Assembly: GCF_018603435.1 (NCBI RefSeq)
Contig: NZ_CP075682.1
Location: 4,836,001-4,900,000 of the forward strand
Length of the DNA: 64,000 bases
Source of the DNA: Chryseobacterium sp. ZHDP1
GTDB taxonomy: Bacteria; Bacteroidota; Bacteroidia; Flavobacteriales; Weeksellaceae
Reading direction: 5' to 3'
Shown here piece by piece: positions 41,960 through 51,123 of the stretch. Numbering within the stretch: the stretch's first letter is position 1; every line of letters starts with the position of its first letter. Both the position numbers and the translations under genes were made by a program. Under the pieces are notes generated by a model. The model was not told the origin of the DNA. It saw only the letters and a list, made by a program, of their open reading frames with translations, and did not search any database.

Positions 41960-43852
41960 ATGATGAAAATACTTTGTATTGGAGCGCTTTCGATGGCTTC
42001 TTTTTACTACTCACAAAACTTTCCGGTTTCTGCTATTCCTGAGAATCTGAAGAAAAACGCAGATGCGGTGATCAGGAAAGATCTTACAACCATTCAGATC
42101 AATAAAATTGATGATATAAGATATCAGTATTATACGGTTACTACAGTTTTGAACAAAGATGGAGACTCCGATGCGCAGATTTATATCCCTTATGAAAAAG
42201 GCAACAGTATTTCAGACATCAAGGTAAATATTTACGATGAATCAGGAAAGAAAATAAAGTCATTTTCCAAGTCGGATTTTGGAGATTTTGCCAATAACAA
42301 TCAGGGAACTTTCTATTCGGATAACCGAGTGATGGCTATGTCATATACTCCGACTCAATATCCTTACACCGTTGAATTCTCTTATCAGATTGGTGATGAA
42401 AATACAGTTTTCCTGCCGGATTTTATTCCTTTCAGATCAACCAATATCTCACTGGAAGAAGCTCAGATGAAGATCATCAATAAATCCGGTATTGAACTTA
42501 AAACAAAAACGTATCCTTCGGCTTATAACTATGCTTCAGTTATAGAAAGCGATAATGCGGGAGAAAAAATATACTCTTATAAAAATGTTCCGGCTATTGA
42601 TGATGTTTTTTTGCTTCCCCAGCCGATAAAAATTTTACCAAAAGTAAGTTTTGCCTTAACTAAATTTAATCTTGAAGGAAAGCAGGGGAGTATAAACAAC
42701 TGGGGTGAGTTCGGATCTTGGTATTACAACAGCATTTTACAACCGGTTTCTTTATCAACACCTGCAATCAAAGCGGAAGTTGCAGCATTAAATTTACAGG
42801 GAACAACCGAAGAAAAAGTAAGAAAACTGTATCAGTATATGCAGAGTAAGACAAGGTATATTTTCGTAGCGTTGGGAATCGGCGGTTGGCAGCCGATGCT
42901 TCCGGATGAGGTTCAGAAAAAAGGATATGGTGACTGCAAGGGATTAACAAATTATATGAAAACTTTACTGGATGAAGCAGGAATTCCGTCTTATTATTCG
43001 GTGATCAATTCCGGTTCTTCTCCGGTTTCGTTTGATAAAGATTTTCCTAAAATGGGAGGAAACCATGTTATTCTGATGGTTCCTGCTGAAAAAGGAAATA
43101 TCTGGCTGGAAAATACATCTCAGCAAATAGCTTTTAATCATTTAAGTTACGGAACCACAGAAAGAAATGTACTTTCCATCAGAAAAAACGGAATTGAATT
43201 AATCGATACTCCGGTTTATACAGCAGACCAGAGCAAAGAAAAACAGCTTTTAAAAATAAAGCTTAATGAAGACAATAGTATTTCCGGGGAAGGTAATTTT
43301 GCGTATACAGGAATTCAGTATGATAACAATCTCGTACTTGCAACGATGTCACCAAAAGAAAGAAATGAAGCCATAAAAAATCTTCTGGATGTTCTTCATT
43401 TTGAAAAGATTGAAATGAAAAATTTCCTGAACGATAAAGACAATGCTGTTGCAAAGTTTGATCTTGATTTTAAAGCGAATAATTATTCTAAAAACGCAGG
43501 AAGCAGCATCATTTTCAGAGCGGTGCCCATCTATTCAAACAATGTCTACAAAACAGACGAAAACAGGGAATTGCCTTTTGAATTAAGACAATCTTTTCAG
43601 GATGAATATGAAATAAGCTTTGCCCTTCCTAAGAATTATAAAATCGAGGAACTTCCTGAGAATGTGACCTTAAACTCAGAATTCGGAACCTACAAATTAA
43701 GCTTTGTAAAAAATGGTGAAGAACTGAAAGTGAATAGAACCATCAGAATTAATAAAGGACTTTATCCTAAAGAAAAATATAACGATTACGTTAATTTCCG
43801 AAAAAAAACCATTAACATCGACAACTCAAAAATTTTAATTTCTAAAATTTAA
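41960..43852 (+). CDS. DUF3857 transglutaminase-like protein (active-site intact)
   Basis: An exported 630-residue protein. Signal peptide about 1-19; DUF3857 about 30-230; transglutaminase core about 270-400 with C326 in GYGDCKGLT, H369 in GGNHVILMV and E384 in IWLENTS as the likely triad; DUF3858-type C-terminal beta domain to 630. Such proteins occur widely in Bacteroidota, but the substrate is not established. The next gene is a homologue missing the catalytic residues, starting 2 bp after the stop. Confidence 0.85.
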   Translation: MMKILCIGALSMASFYYSQNFPVSAIPENLKKNADAVIRKDLTTIQINKIDDIRYQYYTVTTVLNKDGDSDAQIYIPYEKGNSISDIKVNIYDESGKKIKSFSKSDFGDFANNNQGTFYSDNRVMAMSYTPTQYPYTVEFSYQIGDENTVFLPDFIPFRSTNISLEEAQMKIINKSGIELKTKTYPSAYNYASVIESDNAGEKIYSYKNVPAIDDVFLLPQPIKILPKVSFALTKFNLEGKQGSINNWGEFGSWYYNSILQPVSLSTPAIKAEVAALNLQGTTEEKVRKLYQYMQSKTRYIFVALGIGGWQPMLPDEVQKKGYGDCKGLTNYMKTLLDEAGIPSYYSVINSGSSPVSFDKDFPKMGGNHVILMVPAEKGNIWLENTSQQIAFNHLSYGTTERNVLSIRKNGIELIDTPVYTADQSKEKQLLKIKLNEDNSISGEGNFAYTGIQYDNNLVLATMSPKERNEAIKNLLDVLHFEKIEMKNFLNDKDNAVAKFDLDFKANNYSKNAGSSIIFRAVPIYSNNVYKTDENRELPFELRQSFQDEYEISFALPKNYKIEELPENVTLNSEFGTYKLSFVKNGEELKVNRTIRINKGLYPKEKYNDYVNFRKKTINIDNSKILISKI

Positions 43853-43853
43853 C

Positions 43854-45788
43854 ATGAAAAAAATATTTCTAGTGGCTTTCTGCTCAATGAATTTGATATT
43901 TATTGAGGCACAAAAGCATGAATTTCTTAATTATCCTAAATTTAATGATGCAGATCTTACAAAACAGAAATCTGCTTTGGACGAAAATGCACCTGCCGAA
44001 ATTTTATTCAAATCTTTGCATTTCAGTATTGACAATAATACAGGAGATCTGGTGAAAAAAGCATTTTACAGAGTTAAAATTTATGATAAAGACAAGGCGG
44101 AAGACTGGTTGAACCTTGAAATTCCGTTATATCAGAGTGGGAGCAATCAGGAAACCATTTCAAAGGTTAAAGCTTTCACATACAACCTGGAAAATGGTAC
44201 TTCTGTGGCCACAAAAGTAGATAAAAGTTCGAAATTTAAGAGTAAGGAAAGCAAATATGTCTCCATTACAAAATTTGCATTTCCGAATGTAAAAAACGGC
44301 TCCATCATAGAATATCAGTATGAGGTTACTTCTCCGTTTCTTTACGTAGTTCCGGAAATTACGATTGAAACAGACACCCCTTCTTTATATACGGAATATG
44401 TTTTAGACAGTCCATCAAATATTTCTTACAACTTAAATTACACGGGTTTTTTGACCCCGAAATACAGAGAAGTGGAAGAAAGATTGATGTACGGAATGAA
44501 TTACAGAACATACCGCTTCGGATTTGAAAACGTAAAAGGATTTAAAACCGAGAAGTTTGTAAACAATGACAGAAATTACAGAACAAAAATAGGCGCAGAG
44601 CTTCACTCAACAAATTTTAAGGAACTTAAATTGTATTCTTCATCCTGGGAACAGATCAAAGACAGATTGTATGAGAGTGAAGATTTCGGAAGCGAATTAA
44701 AGAAGACAAGACTGGCAAAAGACAATATGCCGGCAAATATTTCGGGAATATCAGATGAGATTGAAAAAGCAAATGCAATATTCAATTATGTTAAAAATAC
44801 CTTTACATGGAATAAAGACAGAGGACTTTATGTAGAAGACGGAATCAAGAAAATGCTCGAAACAAAGACAGGAAACGCGGCAGAAATCAACCTTTTTCTG
44901 GTCATGATGCTTCGTGAAGCCGGAATCAAAGCAGATCCGCTTACGATTTCTACAGTAAGCAACGGTCTTATTAATGTTGCTTCACCCAATGTTTCCAATA
45001 TGAATTTTGTAATTGCCGCTATTCAGACAAAAGATGGTTTTCATTTGTATGATGCCACTTCCAAGCAGTCTTCAATCGATCAGTTGCCACCAAGAGACTG
45101 GAATCAGTTCGGAATTTTGATGAATAAAGATAAAGTTCAGCAGTTATCAATGATCAATGCAAAAACAAGTTTCACTTATCTTACCGCAGAGGCAAAAATT
45201 AATGCAGACGGAAGTATTTCCGGAACCTATTCTGATAAAGATACCGGAACCTATGCCATTTTTGCGAAAGAAAACTATGACGACAATGCAGATAAGTACA
45301 AAAAACAGTATAAAGATAATTTTTCTATAGATTTCACCAATATCGATTCTAAAGTACTTGAAAACGGGGATTTTGAAAGCACCATGAAGTTTTCTTCCGA
45401 GAATTTGATAGACAGGATCGGAAAGAAAATGATTATCAATCCTATGTTGTTTTTAAATAAAAACTCAAACGAATTCGATCAGACTGAAGAAAGAAAATAC
45501 CTTATCGATTTCACTTCGCCATTCACCAGAATTAAAAAAGTGGCTTTGGAAATTCCGGAAGGATATGTGATTGAAGAGATGCCGAAAAACAAAAAAATTG
45601 TAACAGACGACAAAGAAATCGAATACAGTTATATTGCTGAACAAAAAGGAAATAAGATTGAGGTAATTTCTACCACCAAAGTTAAGAGTCCCACTTATGA
45701 AAAAGAATATTACCCTGCCTTTAAGCAGATTTGGGGAGTGGCTTCCAAACAGGAAAATCAGGTAATCAGTCTCGTAAAGAAACAGTAA
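43854..45788 (+). CDS. DUF3857 transglutaminase-like pseudoenzyme
   Basis: A 644-residue paralogue of the previous gene with signal peptide (IEAQ, about 20), DUF3857, core and C-terminal domains. At the catalytic site the cysteine is replaced by alanine: TGNAAEIN (A342) in place of GDCKG; the histidine position reads MNFVI (N384-F385), while the Asp of YDATSK (D400) remains. It should not be an active thiol enzyme. It may bind the same substrate or partner the active protein. Its gene follows 2 bp after, in one transcript. Confidence 0.85.
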   Translation: MKKIFLVAFCSMNLIFIEAQKHEFLNYPKFNDADLTKQKSALDENAPAEILFKSLHFSIDNNTGDLVKKAFYRVKIYDKDKAEDWLNLEIPLYQSGSNQETISKVKAFTYNLENGTSVATKVDKSSKFKSKESKYVSITKFAFPNVKNGSIIEYQYEVTSPFLYVVPEITIETDTPSLYTEYVLDSPSNISYNLNYTGFLTPKYREVEERLMYGMNYRTYRFGFENVKGFKTEKFVNNDRNYRTKIGAELHSTNFKELKLYSSSWEQIKDRLYESEDFGSELKKTRLAKDNMPANISGISDEIEKANAIFNYVKNTFTWNKDRGLYVEDGIKKMLETKTGNAAEINLFLVMMLREAGIKADPLTISTVSNGLINVASPNVSNMNFVIAAIQTKDGFHLYDATSKQSSIDQLPPRDWNQFGILMNKDKVQQLSMINAKTSFTYLTAEAKINADGSISGTYSDKDTGTYAIFAKENYDDNADKYKKQYKDNFSIDFTNIDSKVLENGDFESTMKFSSENLIDRIGKKMIINPMLFLNKNSNEFDQTEERKYLIDFTSPFTRIKKVALEIPEGYVIEEMPKNKKIVTDDKEIEYSYIAEQKGNKIEVISTTKVKSPTYEKEYYPAFKQIWGVASKQENQVISLVKKQ

Positions 45789-45815
45789 TTAAAATTTTTT
45801 TTTCGAAATAATCTT

Positions 45816-45843
45816 AAACCATTCATCTTTTGAATGGTTTTTG
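45816..45843 (+). terminator. Terminator after the DUF3857 pair
   Basis: AAACCATTC and GAATGGTTT, 9 bp perfect with a 7-base loop, followed by T. The next gene begins 24 bases later. Confidence 0.75.
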
Positions 45844-45866
45844 CATTGCAGAAGGAAATCAGAATT

Positions 45867-46688
45867 ATGAAAAATACCATTGCGGTCTTAGCACTTTCCA
45901 CTTTCTTTGTCTTTTCAGCCTGTAAAAAGGCGGAAAACAATAATTTGAATGAAACAGAAACTGCAGTACCTGAAAAGTTTACAGTAGATTCCGTGAAAAT
46001 TAGCGATTCGACTAAATTAAGCGATTCTTTAACCATTAAATATTCATCCACCAAATTATTGTTCCCGACGATTAAGGATAAAGCCTTATTAGACAGTATT
46101 TATTTTACAGAAAAGAATATTGGAGATTTTTCCAGAGAAGGATTACAGAATTACCTGCAGAAAAGCAAAAATATCTATTTCAACAGACTCAGAAAAGATT
46201 CAAAAGAGTGGATTTCAGACATCTCGTTTTCTCAGGAATGGTATTCGGATACCGGAATGAAAGTAAAATCCAATACCAACGATTATCTGCAGATAGAATA
46301 CTTTTGGGCTTCGTATGAAGGAGGAGCGCACGATAATTATGGTTATTCCGAAAGAGTTTTTGATCTTCAAAACAATAAAAAATTAGAATTAAAAGACATC
46401 ACTTCCATACCAAAAGAAAAACTGGAAGCCCTTTTAATGAAAAACATCAACAAGACCAACAGCGGAGCAACAGACGAGAAAGGAGAAGTTAATAATTCCG
46501 AAATGCTTCTGGTGGATAAAATTCCCGCAACAGAAAACTTCTATTTTGATGACAAAAAACTATATTTCCATTACAGTCCGTATGAAATTACAGCTTTTGC
46601 AGCGGGAGACATCACCATCCCGATTTCGTGGTCAGAACTTAAAGGAACTCTTACTCCCGAATTTACGAAAAGAATGAAAATTAAATAA
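45867..46688 (+). CDS. DUF3298/DUF4163 lipoprotein (RsiV-like)
   Basis: A 273-residue lipoprotein: signal ending FFVFSAC, then a Ser/Glu-rich linker and a domain with GGAHDNYGYSERVFDLQNNKKLELKDI, typical of DUF3298/DUF4163 proteins such as the extracellular part of RsiV, which binds lysozyme in Bacillus. No anti-sigma region or membrane helix is present, so it is not an anti-sigma factor here. Start ATG at 45867 begins the signal peptide; the reading frame opens 11 codons earlier in the terminator region. Confidence 0.78.
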   Translation: MKNTIAVLALSTFFVFSACKKAENNNLNETETAVPEKFTVDSVKISDSTKLSDSLTIKYSSTKLLFPTIKDKALLDSIYFTEKNIGDFSREGLQNYLQKSKNIYFNRLRKDSKEWISDISFSQEWYSDTGMKVKSNTNDYLQIEYFWASYEGGAHDNYGYSERVFDLQNNKKLELKDITSIPKEKLEALLMKNINKTNSGATDEKGEVNNSEMLLVDKIPATENFYFDDKKLYFHYSPYEITAFAAGDITIPISWSELKGTLTPEFTKRMKIK

Positions 46689-46693
46689 CAATC

Positions 46694-46720
46694 ATGCTTC
46701 CACATCGGGAGCATTTTTTA
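46694..46720 (+). terminator. Terminator after the DUF3298 gene
   Basis: ATGCTTCC pairs with GGGAGCAT (one wobble), then TTTTTT. The T tract overlaps the next promoter box. Confidence 0.65.
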
Positions 46721-46726
46721 TTTTTG
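46719..46726 (+). promoter_or_regulatory. Bacteroidetes -7 promoter box, leaderless candidate
   Basis: TATTTTTG ends five bases before the ATG at 46732; the box also forms the end of the preceding terminator. Confidence 0.5.
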
Positions 46727-46731
46727 CACTA

Positions 46732-47583
46732 ATGGAAAAAGTCGCTTTCATCATCAATCCTTTTTCGGCGAAAAAAAATTATCAGCCGTTTCTCAACGAA
46801 CTGAAAGCAAAGGTGAAAGATCCTTTGTATTACATTTCGGAATCTATTCCCGGAACCGATCAGTTTATTCAGGATCATTTTAATGACGTTGATATTTTTG
46901 TAGCCATCGGAGGCGACGGAACCATTTCTACCGTAGCCAGAAACCTCATTGATACAGAAAAAATTCTTGCCATTTTTCCGGCAGGTTCAGGAAACGGATT
47001 CTCCAACGAAACCCAGTTCAGCAAAAATCTGGACGAACTGCTGGAAAAGATCAGAACAGGAAATTCCAGAAAAATTGATACGTTCACAGTAAACGAAAGA
47101 CTTTCCATCAATGTTTCCGGAACCGGATTCGACGGTAAAGTCGTAAAGGAATTCGAAAAAACCACAAGAGGATTTAAAAATTATATCAAAGTCTCTTTTA
47201 AAACTTTTTTCAGTTATAAACCAATCAAACTGAAGTTTTTTGACGAAAAATACAAGCAGTACAACGGGAAATATCTAATGGTAAACATTGCCAACACAAG
47301 ACAATTTGGAAACAACGCTTATATTGCACCTCACGCAAGTAAAAGTGACGGTTTGGTAGATATGGTATTGGTAAAAAAGTTTCCTTTTACATACTCTGCA
47401 CTTTTCGCTTTCAGGATGTTTACCAAAAAACTGAAGCAGGATAATTACATCACGTATCTTCCGGTTTCCGAAATAGAATTTAAAGTAAATACCAAAAACT
47501 GGCATCTCGACGGGGAGTTCAACAAAATAAAATCTCCGATTCGTGTAAAAGTTCAGCCTTCGAGTTTAAGGATTTTAATCTAA
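46732..47583 (+). CDS. Diacylglycerol kinase family lipid kinase
   Basis: A 283-residue cytosolic or membrane-associated kinase of the DgkB/YegS type. IINPFSAKKN (N-terminal), GGDGTISTVARNLI near residue 60 and PAGSGNGFSNE near residue 82 form the nucleotide site, and HLDGE near residue 260 is the C-terminal family motif. It likely phosphorylates a diacylglycerol or sphingoid lipid; Bacteroidota make sphingolipids, but the substrate is unknown. A palindromic repeat follows. Confidence 0.85.
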   Translation: MEKVAFIINPFSAKKNYQPFLNELKAKVKDPLYYISESIPGTDQFIQDHFNDVDIFVAIGGDGTISTVARNLIDTEKILAIFPAGSGNGFSNETQFSKNLDELLEKIRTGNSRKIDTFTVNERLSINVSGTGFDGKVVKEFEKTTRGFKNYIKVSFKTFFSYKPIKLKFFDEKYKQYNGKYLMVNIANTRQFGNNAYIAPHASKSDGLVDMVLVKKFPFTYSALFAFRMFTKKLKQDNYITYLPVSEIEFKVNTKNWHLDGEFNKIKSPIRVKVQPSSLRILI

Positions 47584-47619
47584 AACAGTCTTCTTGTAAA
47601 AATAAATTGTTTTCTTTTT

Positions 47620-47740
47620 TGGAGCTGTTTCGCGCTTTCGCTACTCGCTTTTTCGTTTTTTTCGGCGCGGCCGCGCAGCGGCCGCGCCGAAAAAAACGAA
47701 AAGAGCTCAGACATGCCGCTCAATCGCGGCTAAAATGACA
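47620..47740. repeat. Long-palindrome dispersed element, copy 1
   Basis: Left arm GGAGCTGTTTCGCGCTTTCGC...CGCT, right arm GAGCTCAGACA...CAATCGCGGCTA..ATGACA. Between them is a 25 bp perfect stem (47650-47674 with 47678-47702, loop GCA) that is GC-rich in its inner half. Copy 2 at 62441-62562 has the same arms but a different stem sequence, itself perfectly paired. Confidence 0.85.
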
Positions 47741-47795
47741 GTCATAACAAAAACTAAATCGGCTTCAGAGTACAACTTATCAGTTACAACTCAGG

Positions 47796-49076
47796 CTAAA
47801 CTTCCAGCTTTTTTTCTACTTCATTCGGATGATCCAGACAATATTGAAGCTGATCTTTATCCAGTTGCTTTTCCCAGTTGGCAACGACAACTGTTGCTAC
47901 AGAATTTCCGATCACGTTGGTTAAAGCACGGCATTCACTCATAAACTTATCGATTCCTAAAATCAGCGTCATTCCGGCAATCGGAATTTCAGGAACAACC
48001 GCTAATGTTGCCGCTAAAGTCACAAATCCTGCTCCCGTAACTCCGGCTGCACCTTTAGAACTCAGCATGGCAACCAAAAGAAGAATGATCTGTTTTTCAA
48101 TCGGAAGATGAATATTTAAAGCCTGTGCGATAAAAAGCGAAGCCAGCGTCATATAAATATTGGTTCCGTCGAGATTGAAAGAATATCCAGTCGGAACCAC
48201 CAAACCCACAATCGCTCTTGAACAGCCTGCTTTTTCAAGCTTTTCCATAATTCCGGGAAGTGCAGATTCTGAAGAACTCGTTCCTAAAACCAGCAAAAGC
48301 TCCTCCTTCAGATAATACATCAGCTTAAAAATATTAAAACCGTTGTACCAGGCGACAGCGCCTAAAACCAAAACCACAAATAATGCAGAAGTTATATAAA
48401 ACGTTCCCACCAAAAAAATCAGATTCAAAACCGAATGAAGTCCGTATTTTCCAATGGTAAAAGCCATCGCTCCAAAAGCTCCGATCGGCGCCAGTTTCAT
48501 CAGCATATGCACAATTTTGAAAACTGGAGTGGAAAGATCCTGTAAAAAATCCGTTACTTTCTGGCTCTTTTCTTTCGTTAAAACCAAAGCTACTCCCATT
48601 AAAATAGCAACAAGGAGAACCTGCAGAATATTATCTCCAACCAGCGGACTGAACAGCGTTTCCGGAATAATATTGATGATGAAACCCGTTAAAGTCGTTT
48701 CATGTGCTTTTTGCTGATATTGCGAAACATCGCCCGAAAGGGTAGAAGGATTAATATTCAGACCGTGACCCGGCTGTAATATATTTCCTACCACCAAACC
48801 GATAATCAATGCCAATGTTGAAAACGTAAGGAAATAGATCATCGCTTTAACCGCAATTCGGCCTACTTTCTTCAGATCAGTCATGTGTGCGATTCCCAAG
48901 GTAAGAGTAATGAAAATCACCGGAGCAATAATCATTTTCACGAGTTTGATAAATCCGTCGCCCAAAGGTTTCATTTTTTCACCAAGTTCCGGATAAAATC
49001 TTCCCAGAAGAATTCCTGCAACAATCGCAATAATAACCTGAAAATAAAGCTGGTGGTAAATCTTTTTTGCTTTCAC
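47796..49076 (-). CDS. dctA: Dicarboxylate/amino acid:cation symporter
   Basis: Sodium- or proton-coupled transporter of 426 residues (DAACS family). The serine-rich motif SSSESALPGIMEKLE near residue 275, the GYSFNLDGTNIYMTLA motif near residue 305 and SKGAAGVTGAGFVTLAATL near 350 are family markers. It has about eight membrane helices and re-entrant loops. Substrates are C4-dicarboxylates or glutamate/aspartate; the sequence cannot settle which. A TGACAAATGTCA palindrome and a GC hairpin lie upstream. Confidence 0.9.
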   Translation of the reverse strand: MKAKKIYHQLYFQVIIAIVAGILLGRFYPELGEKMKPLGDGFIKLVKMIIAPVIFITLTLGIAHMTDLKKVGRIAVKAMIYFLTFSTLALIIGLVVGNILQPGHGLNINPSTLSGDVSQYQQKAHETTLTGFIINIIPETLFSPLVGDNILQVLLVAILMGVALVLTKEKSQKVTDFLQDLSTPVFKIVHMLMKLAPIGAFGAMAFTIGKYGLHSVLNLIFLVGTFYITSALFVVLVLGAVAWYNGFNIFKLMYYLKEELLLVLGTSSSESALPGIMEKLEKAGCSRAIVGLVVPTGYSFNLDGTNIYMTLASLFIAQALNIHLPIEKQIILLLVAMLSSKGAAGVTGAGFVTLAATLAVVPEIPIAGMTLILGIDKFMSECRALTNVIGNSVATVVVANWEKQLDKDQLQYCLDHPNEVEKKLEV

Positions 49077-49347
49077 AAGAATATGGATTTTAAAAACCGA
49101 AAATTAGTGAAATTTGCTTTAAAATAATGACAAATGTCATGAATAGTTTCGGCTCGGGCGGGGCCCGAGCCGAAACCAAAATTATTTTAAATCGTTCTCT
49201 AATTTTTGATAAAGAAAAATCTTAAACATATGTCTTAAAAATCCAGATTATTTCACTCTTGCCATTCTGATAAATGAAAATATATGATAATCAATTAATT
49301 AACTTATTTTTAAGTCAGCTTTTTTAAATTAACTACAAAAACGTCAA
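49077..49347. other. Gap between ggt and dctA with two palindromes
   Basis: ATGACAAATGTCAT (49127-49140), a 6-2-6 palindrome and possible operator for dctA, and a GC-rich hairpin GTTTCGGCTCGGGC-GGG-GCCCGAGCCGAAAC (49146-49176). No gene. No regular T tract follows the hairpin on the minus strand. Confidence 0.6.
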
Positions 49348-51033
49348 TTATTCCACTGCAACAGAATCGTCACCGCGACCATCCGCAACCGCATGAATAT
49401 TTCCGTTGTCATCAATCAGAATCATTTCTGTTCTTCCGATCTGGTTCCATTTTTCAGATTTGTATCCTAATTTTTCCAGATCTTTAATCGTGGTTTCTGG
49501 GAAATTCTTTTCAAAGGCAACGATTTCAGGAAGCCACTGATGATGAAATTTCGGTGCATTTACAGAAATATTAGCATTTTGCTTAAAATCGATCACATCA
49601 ACAATAGCCTGATAAACAGAGGTCGGAATAGTAGTCCCTCCCGGAGTTCCCACTACCATATAAGGTTTTCCGTTTTTCAGAACAATGGTTGGTGTCATCG
49701 AAGAAAGCATCCTTTTATTCGGCTGAATGGAATTCGCCTCTCCGCCAACCGCTCCAAACATATTTGGGACACCCGGTTTTATGGAAAAATCATCCATTTC
49801 ATTATTTAAGAAAAATCCCGCTCCCGAAACAACAACTTTACTACCGTATAAACCGTTTAAAGTAGTCGTAACAGCTGCTGCGTTTCCGTCCTTATCAATA
49901 ACGGAAATATGAGTGGTTTCTGTGGATTCCTTGGGTTGTTTGGTTATTTTTCCAACTTCAGCACTCGGAGTTGCTTTGCTGAAACTGAAACTTTTCCAGC
50001 GGTTTTTGAGGTATTCGTCAGAAATCAGGTAAGAAGTTTTATCCTGAATAAAATCAGGATCGCCCATATATTCCGCTCTGTCTGCATAGGCTCTTCTCTC
50101 GGCTTCCACCATCACCTGAACAGCCTGTGCAGAATTTTGCTGATATTTCTCCAGATTTTCGTAAGCTGCCATTTTCAGCATTTGCGCAAGAAGAAGTCCG
50201 CCGCTTGAAGGCAAAGGCATAGAAACCACCTGATTCCCTTTGTAATCAAATTCAAGTGCTTTTCTTTCGGCAACTTTATAATTTTTGAGATCTTCAGAAG
50301 TAATGATTCCGTTTCCTTTTTTCATCTCAGAAACCAGAAGTTCCGCTGTTTTTCCTTCATAAAAGCCTTTTAAACCTTGTTTCTGAATCAACTTTAACGT
50401 TTCAGCCAGATCTTTTTGAACTAGAAGGTCTCCGGCTTTCCACGGAATGTCTTTTACAAATACAATTGAAGACTGATTGTGCTTCTGGAAATGCTGCTTA
50501 TTGTTATTCAGTAAATTAGCTTCCTGTTCAGTAATCGCAAATCCTTTTTCAGCAAGATCAATGGCAGGCTGAATCAATTTGTCCATCGGAAGTTTACAGT
50601 ATTTCAAAGTAGCAAAAAAACCTGCCACACTTCCCGGAATTCCGACAGCTAATCTTCCATTTTGGGAAAGATCCGTGTTAGCTTTTCCGTTTTTGTCGAC
50701 GTACATATCGCGGCTTGCTTTTTTAGGCGCAGTCTCACGATAATCGAGCGTAAATTTTTCACCATTATTTTTTACACCAACCAAAAATCCGCCTCCGCCG
50801 ATATTTCCTGCCTGCGGATATACAACGGCAAGTGCATATTGTGTGGCAACAATAGCATCATAGGCATTTCCTCCCGATTTAAGAATTTTTGCTCCGGCTT
50901 CACTTGCCAGTGGATGTGCAGAAACAACCACACCTTTGTTTTTAACTTTTACCTCCTTCACAATAGTAATATCTGTGTATTGTGCTGAAATTGTGGAAGA
51001 AATTAAAATAAGTGAAAGGATAATCTTTTTCAT
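49348..51033 (-). CDS. ggt: Gamma-glutamyltransferase
   Basis: Exported enzyme (signal peptide about 1-18, ending TISAQ) that hydrolyses glutathione and transfers its gamma-glutamyl group. 561 residues as a precursor that cleaves itself at the threonine in ESTETTHISVIDKDG, near residue 390, into large and small subunits; substrate residues GSGAGFFLNNEMDDFS-like and the GGTTIPTSVYQ loop are present. It is close in length to E. coli Ggt. ATG at 51033 opens the signal peptide; another Met is two codons upstream. Confidence 0.93.
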   Translation of the reverse strand: MKKIILSLILISSTISAQYTDITIVKEVKVKNKGVVVSAHPLASEAGAKILKSGGNAYDAIVATQYALAVVYPQAGNIGGGGFLVGVKNNGEKFTLDYRETAPKKASRDMYVDKNGKANTDLSQNGRLAVGIPGSVAGFFATLKYCKLPMDKLIQPAIDLAEKGFAITEQEANLLNNNKQHFQKHNQSSIVFVKDIPWKAGDLLVQKDLAETLKLIQKQGLKGFYEGKTAELLVSEMKKGNGIITSEDLKNYKVAERKALEFDYKGNQVVSMPLPSSGGLLLAQMLKMAAYENLEKYQQNSAQAVQVMVEAERRAYADRAEYMGDPDFIQDKTSYLISDEYLKNRWKSFSFSKATPSAEVGKITKQPKESTETTHISVIDKDGNAAAVTTTLNGLYGSKVVVSGAGFFLNNEMDDFSIKPGVPNMFGAVGGEANSIQPNKRMLSSMTPTIVLKNGKPYMVVGTPGGTTIPTSVYQAIVDVIDFKQNANISVNAPKFHHQWLPEIVAFEKNFPETTIKDLEKLGYKSEKWNQIGRTEMILIDDNGNIHAVADGRGDDSVAVE

Positions 51034-51089
51034 TTGCAAAATTTATATTCGAATTTACGATTTTGTTTTAAGATAGGGTGTAAAATATT

Positions 51090-51097
51090 TACTTTTG
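51090..51097 (+). promoter_or_regulatory. Bacteroidetes -7 promoter box
   Basis: TACTTTTG fits TAnnTTTG, 26 bases before the ATG at 51124. Confidence 0.45.
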
Positions 51098-51123
51098 CTT
51101 CGATCAACAAATAAAAGTTAAAA

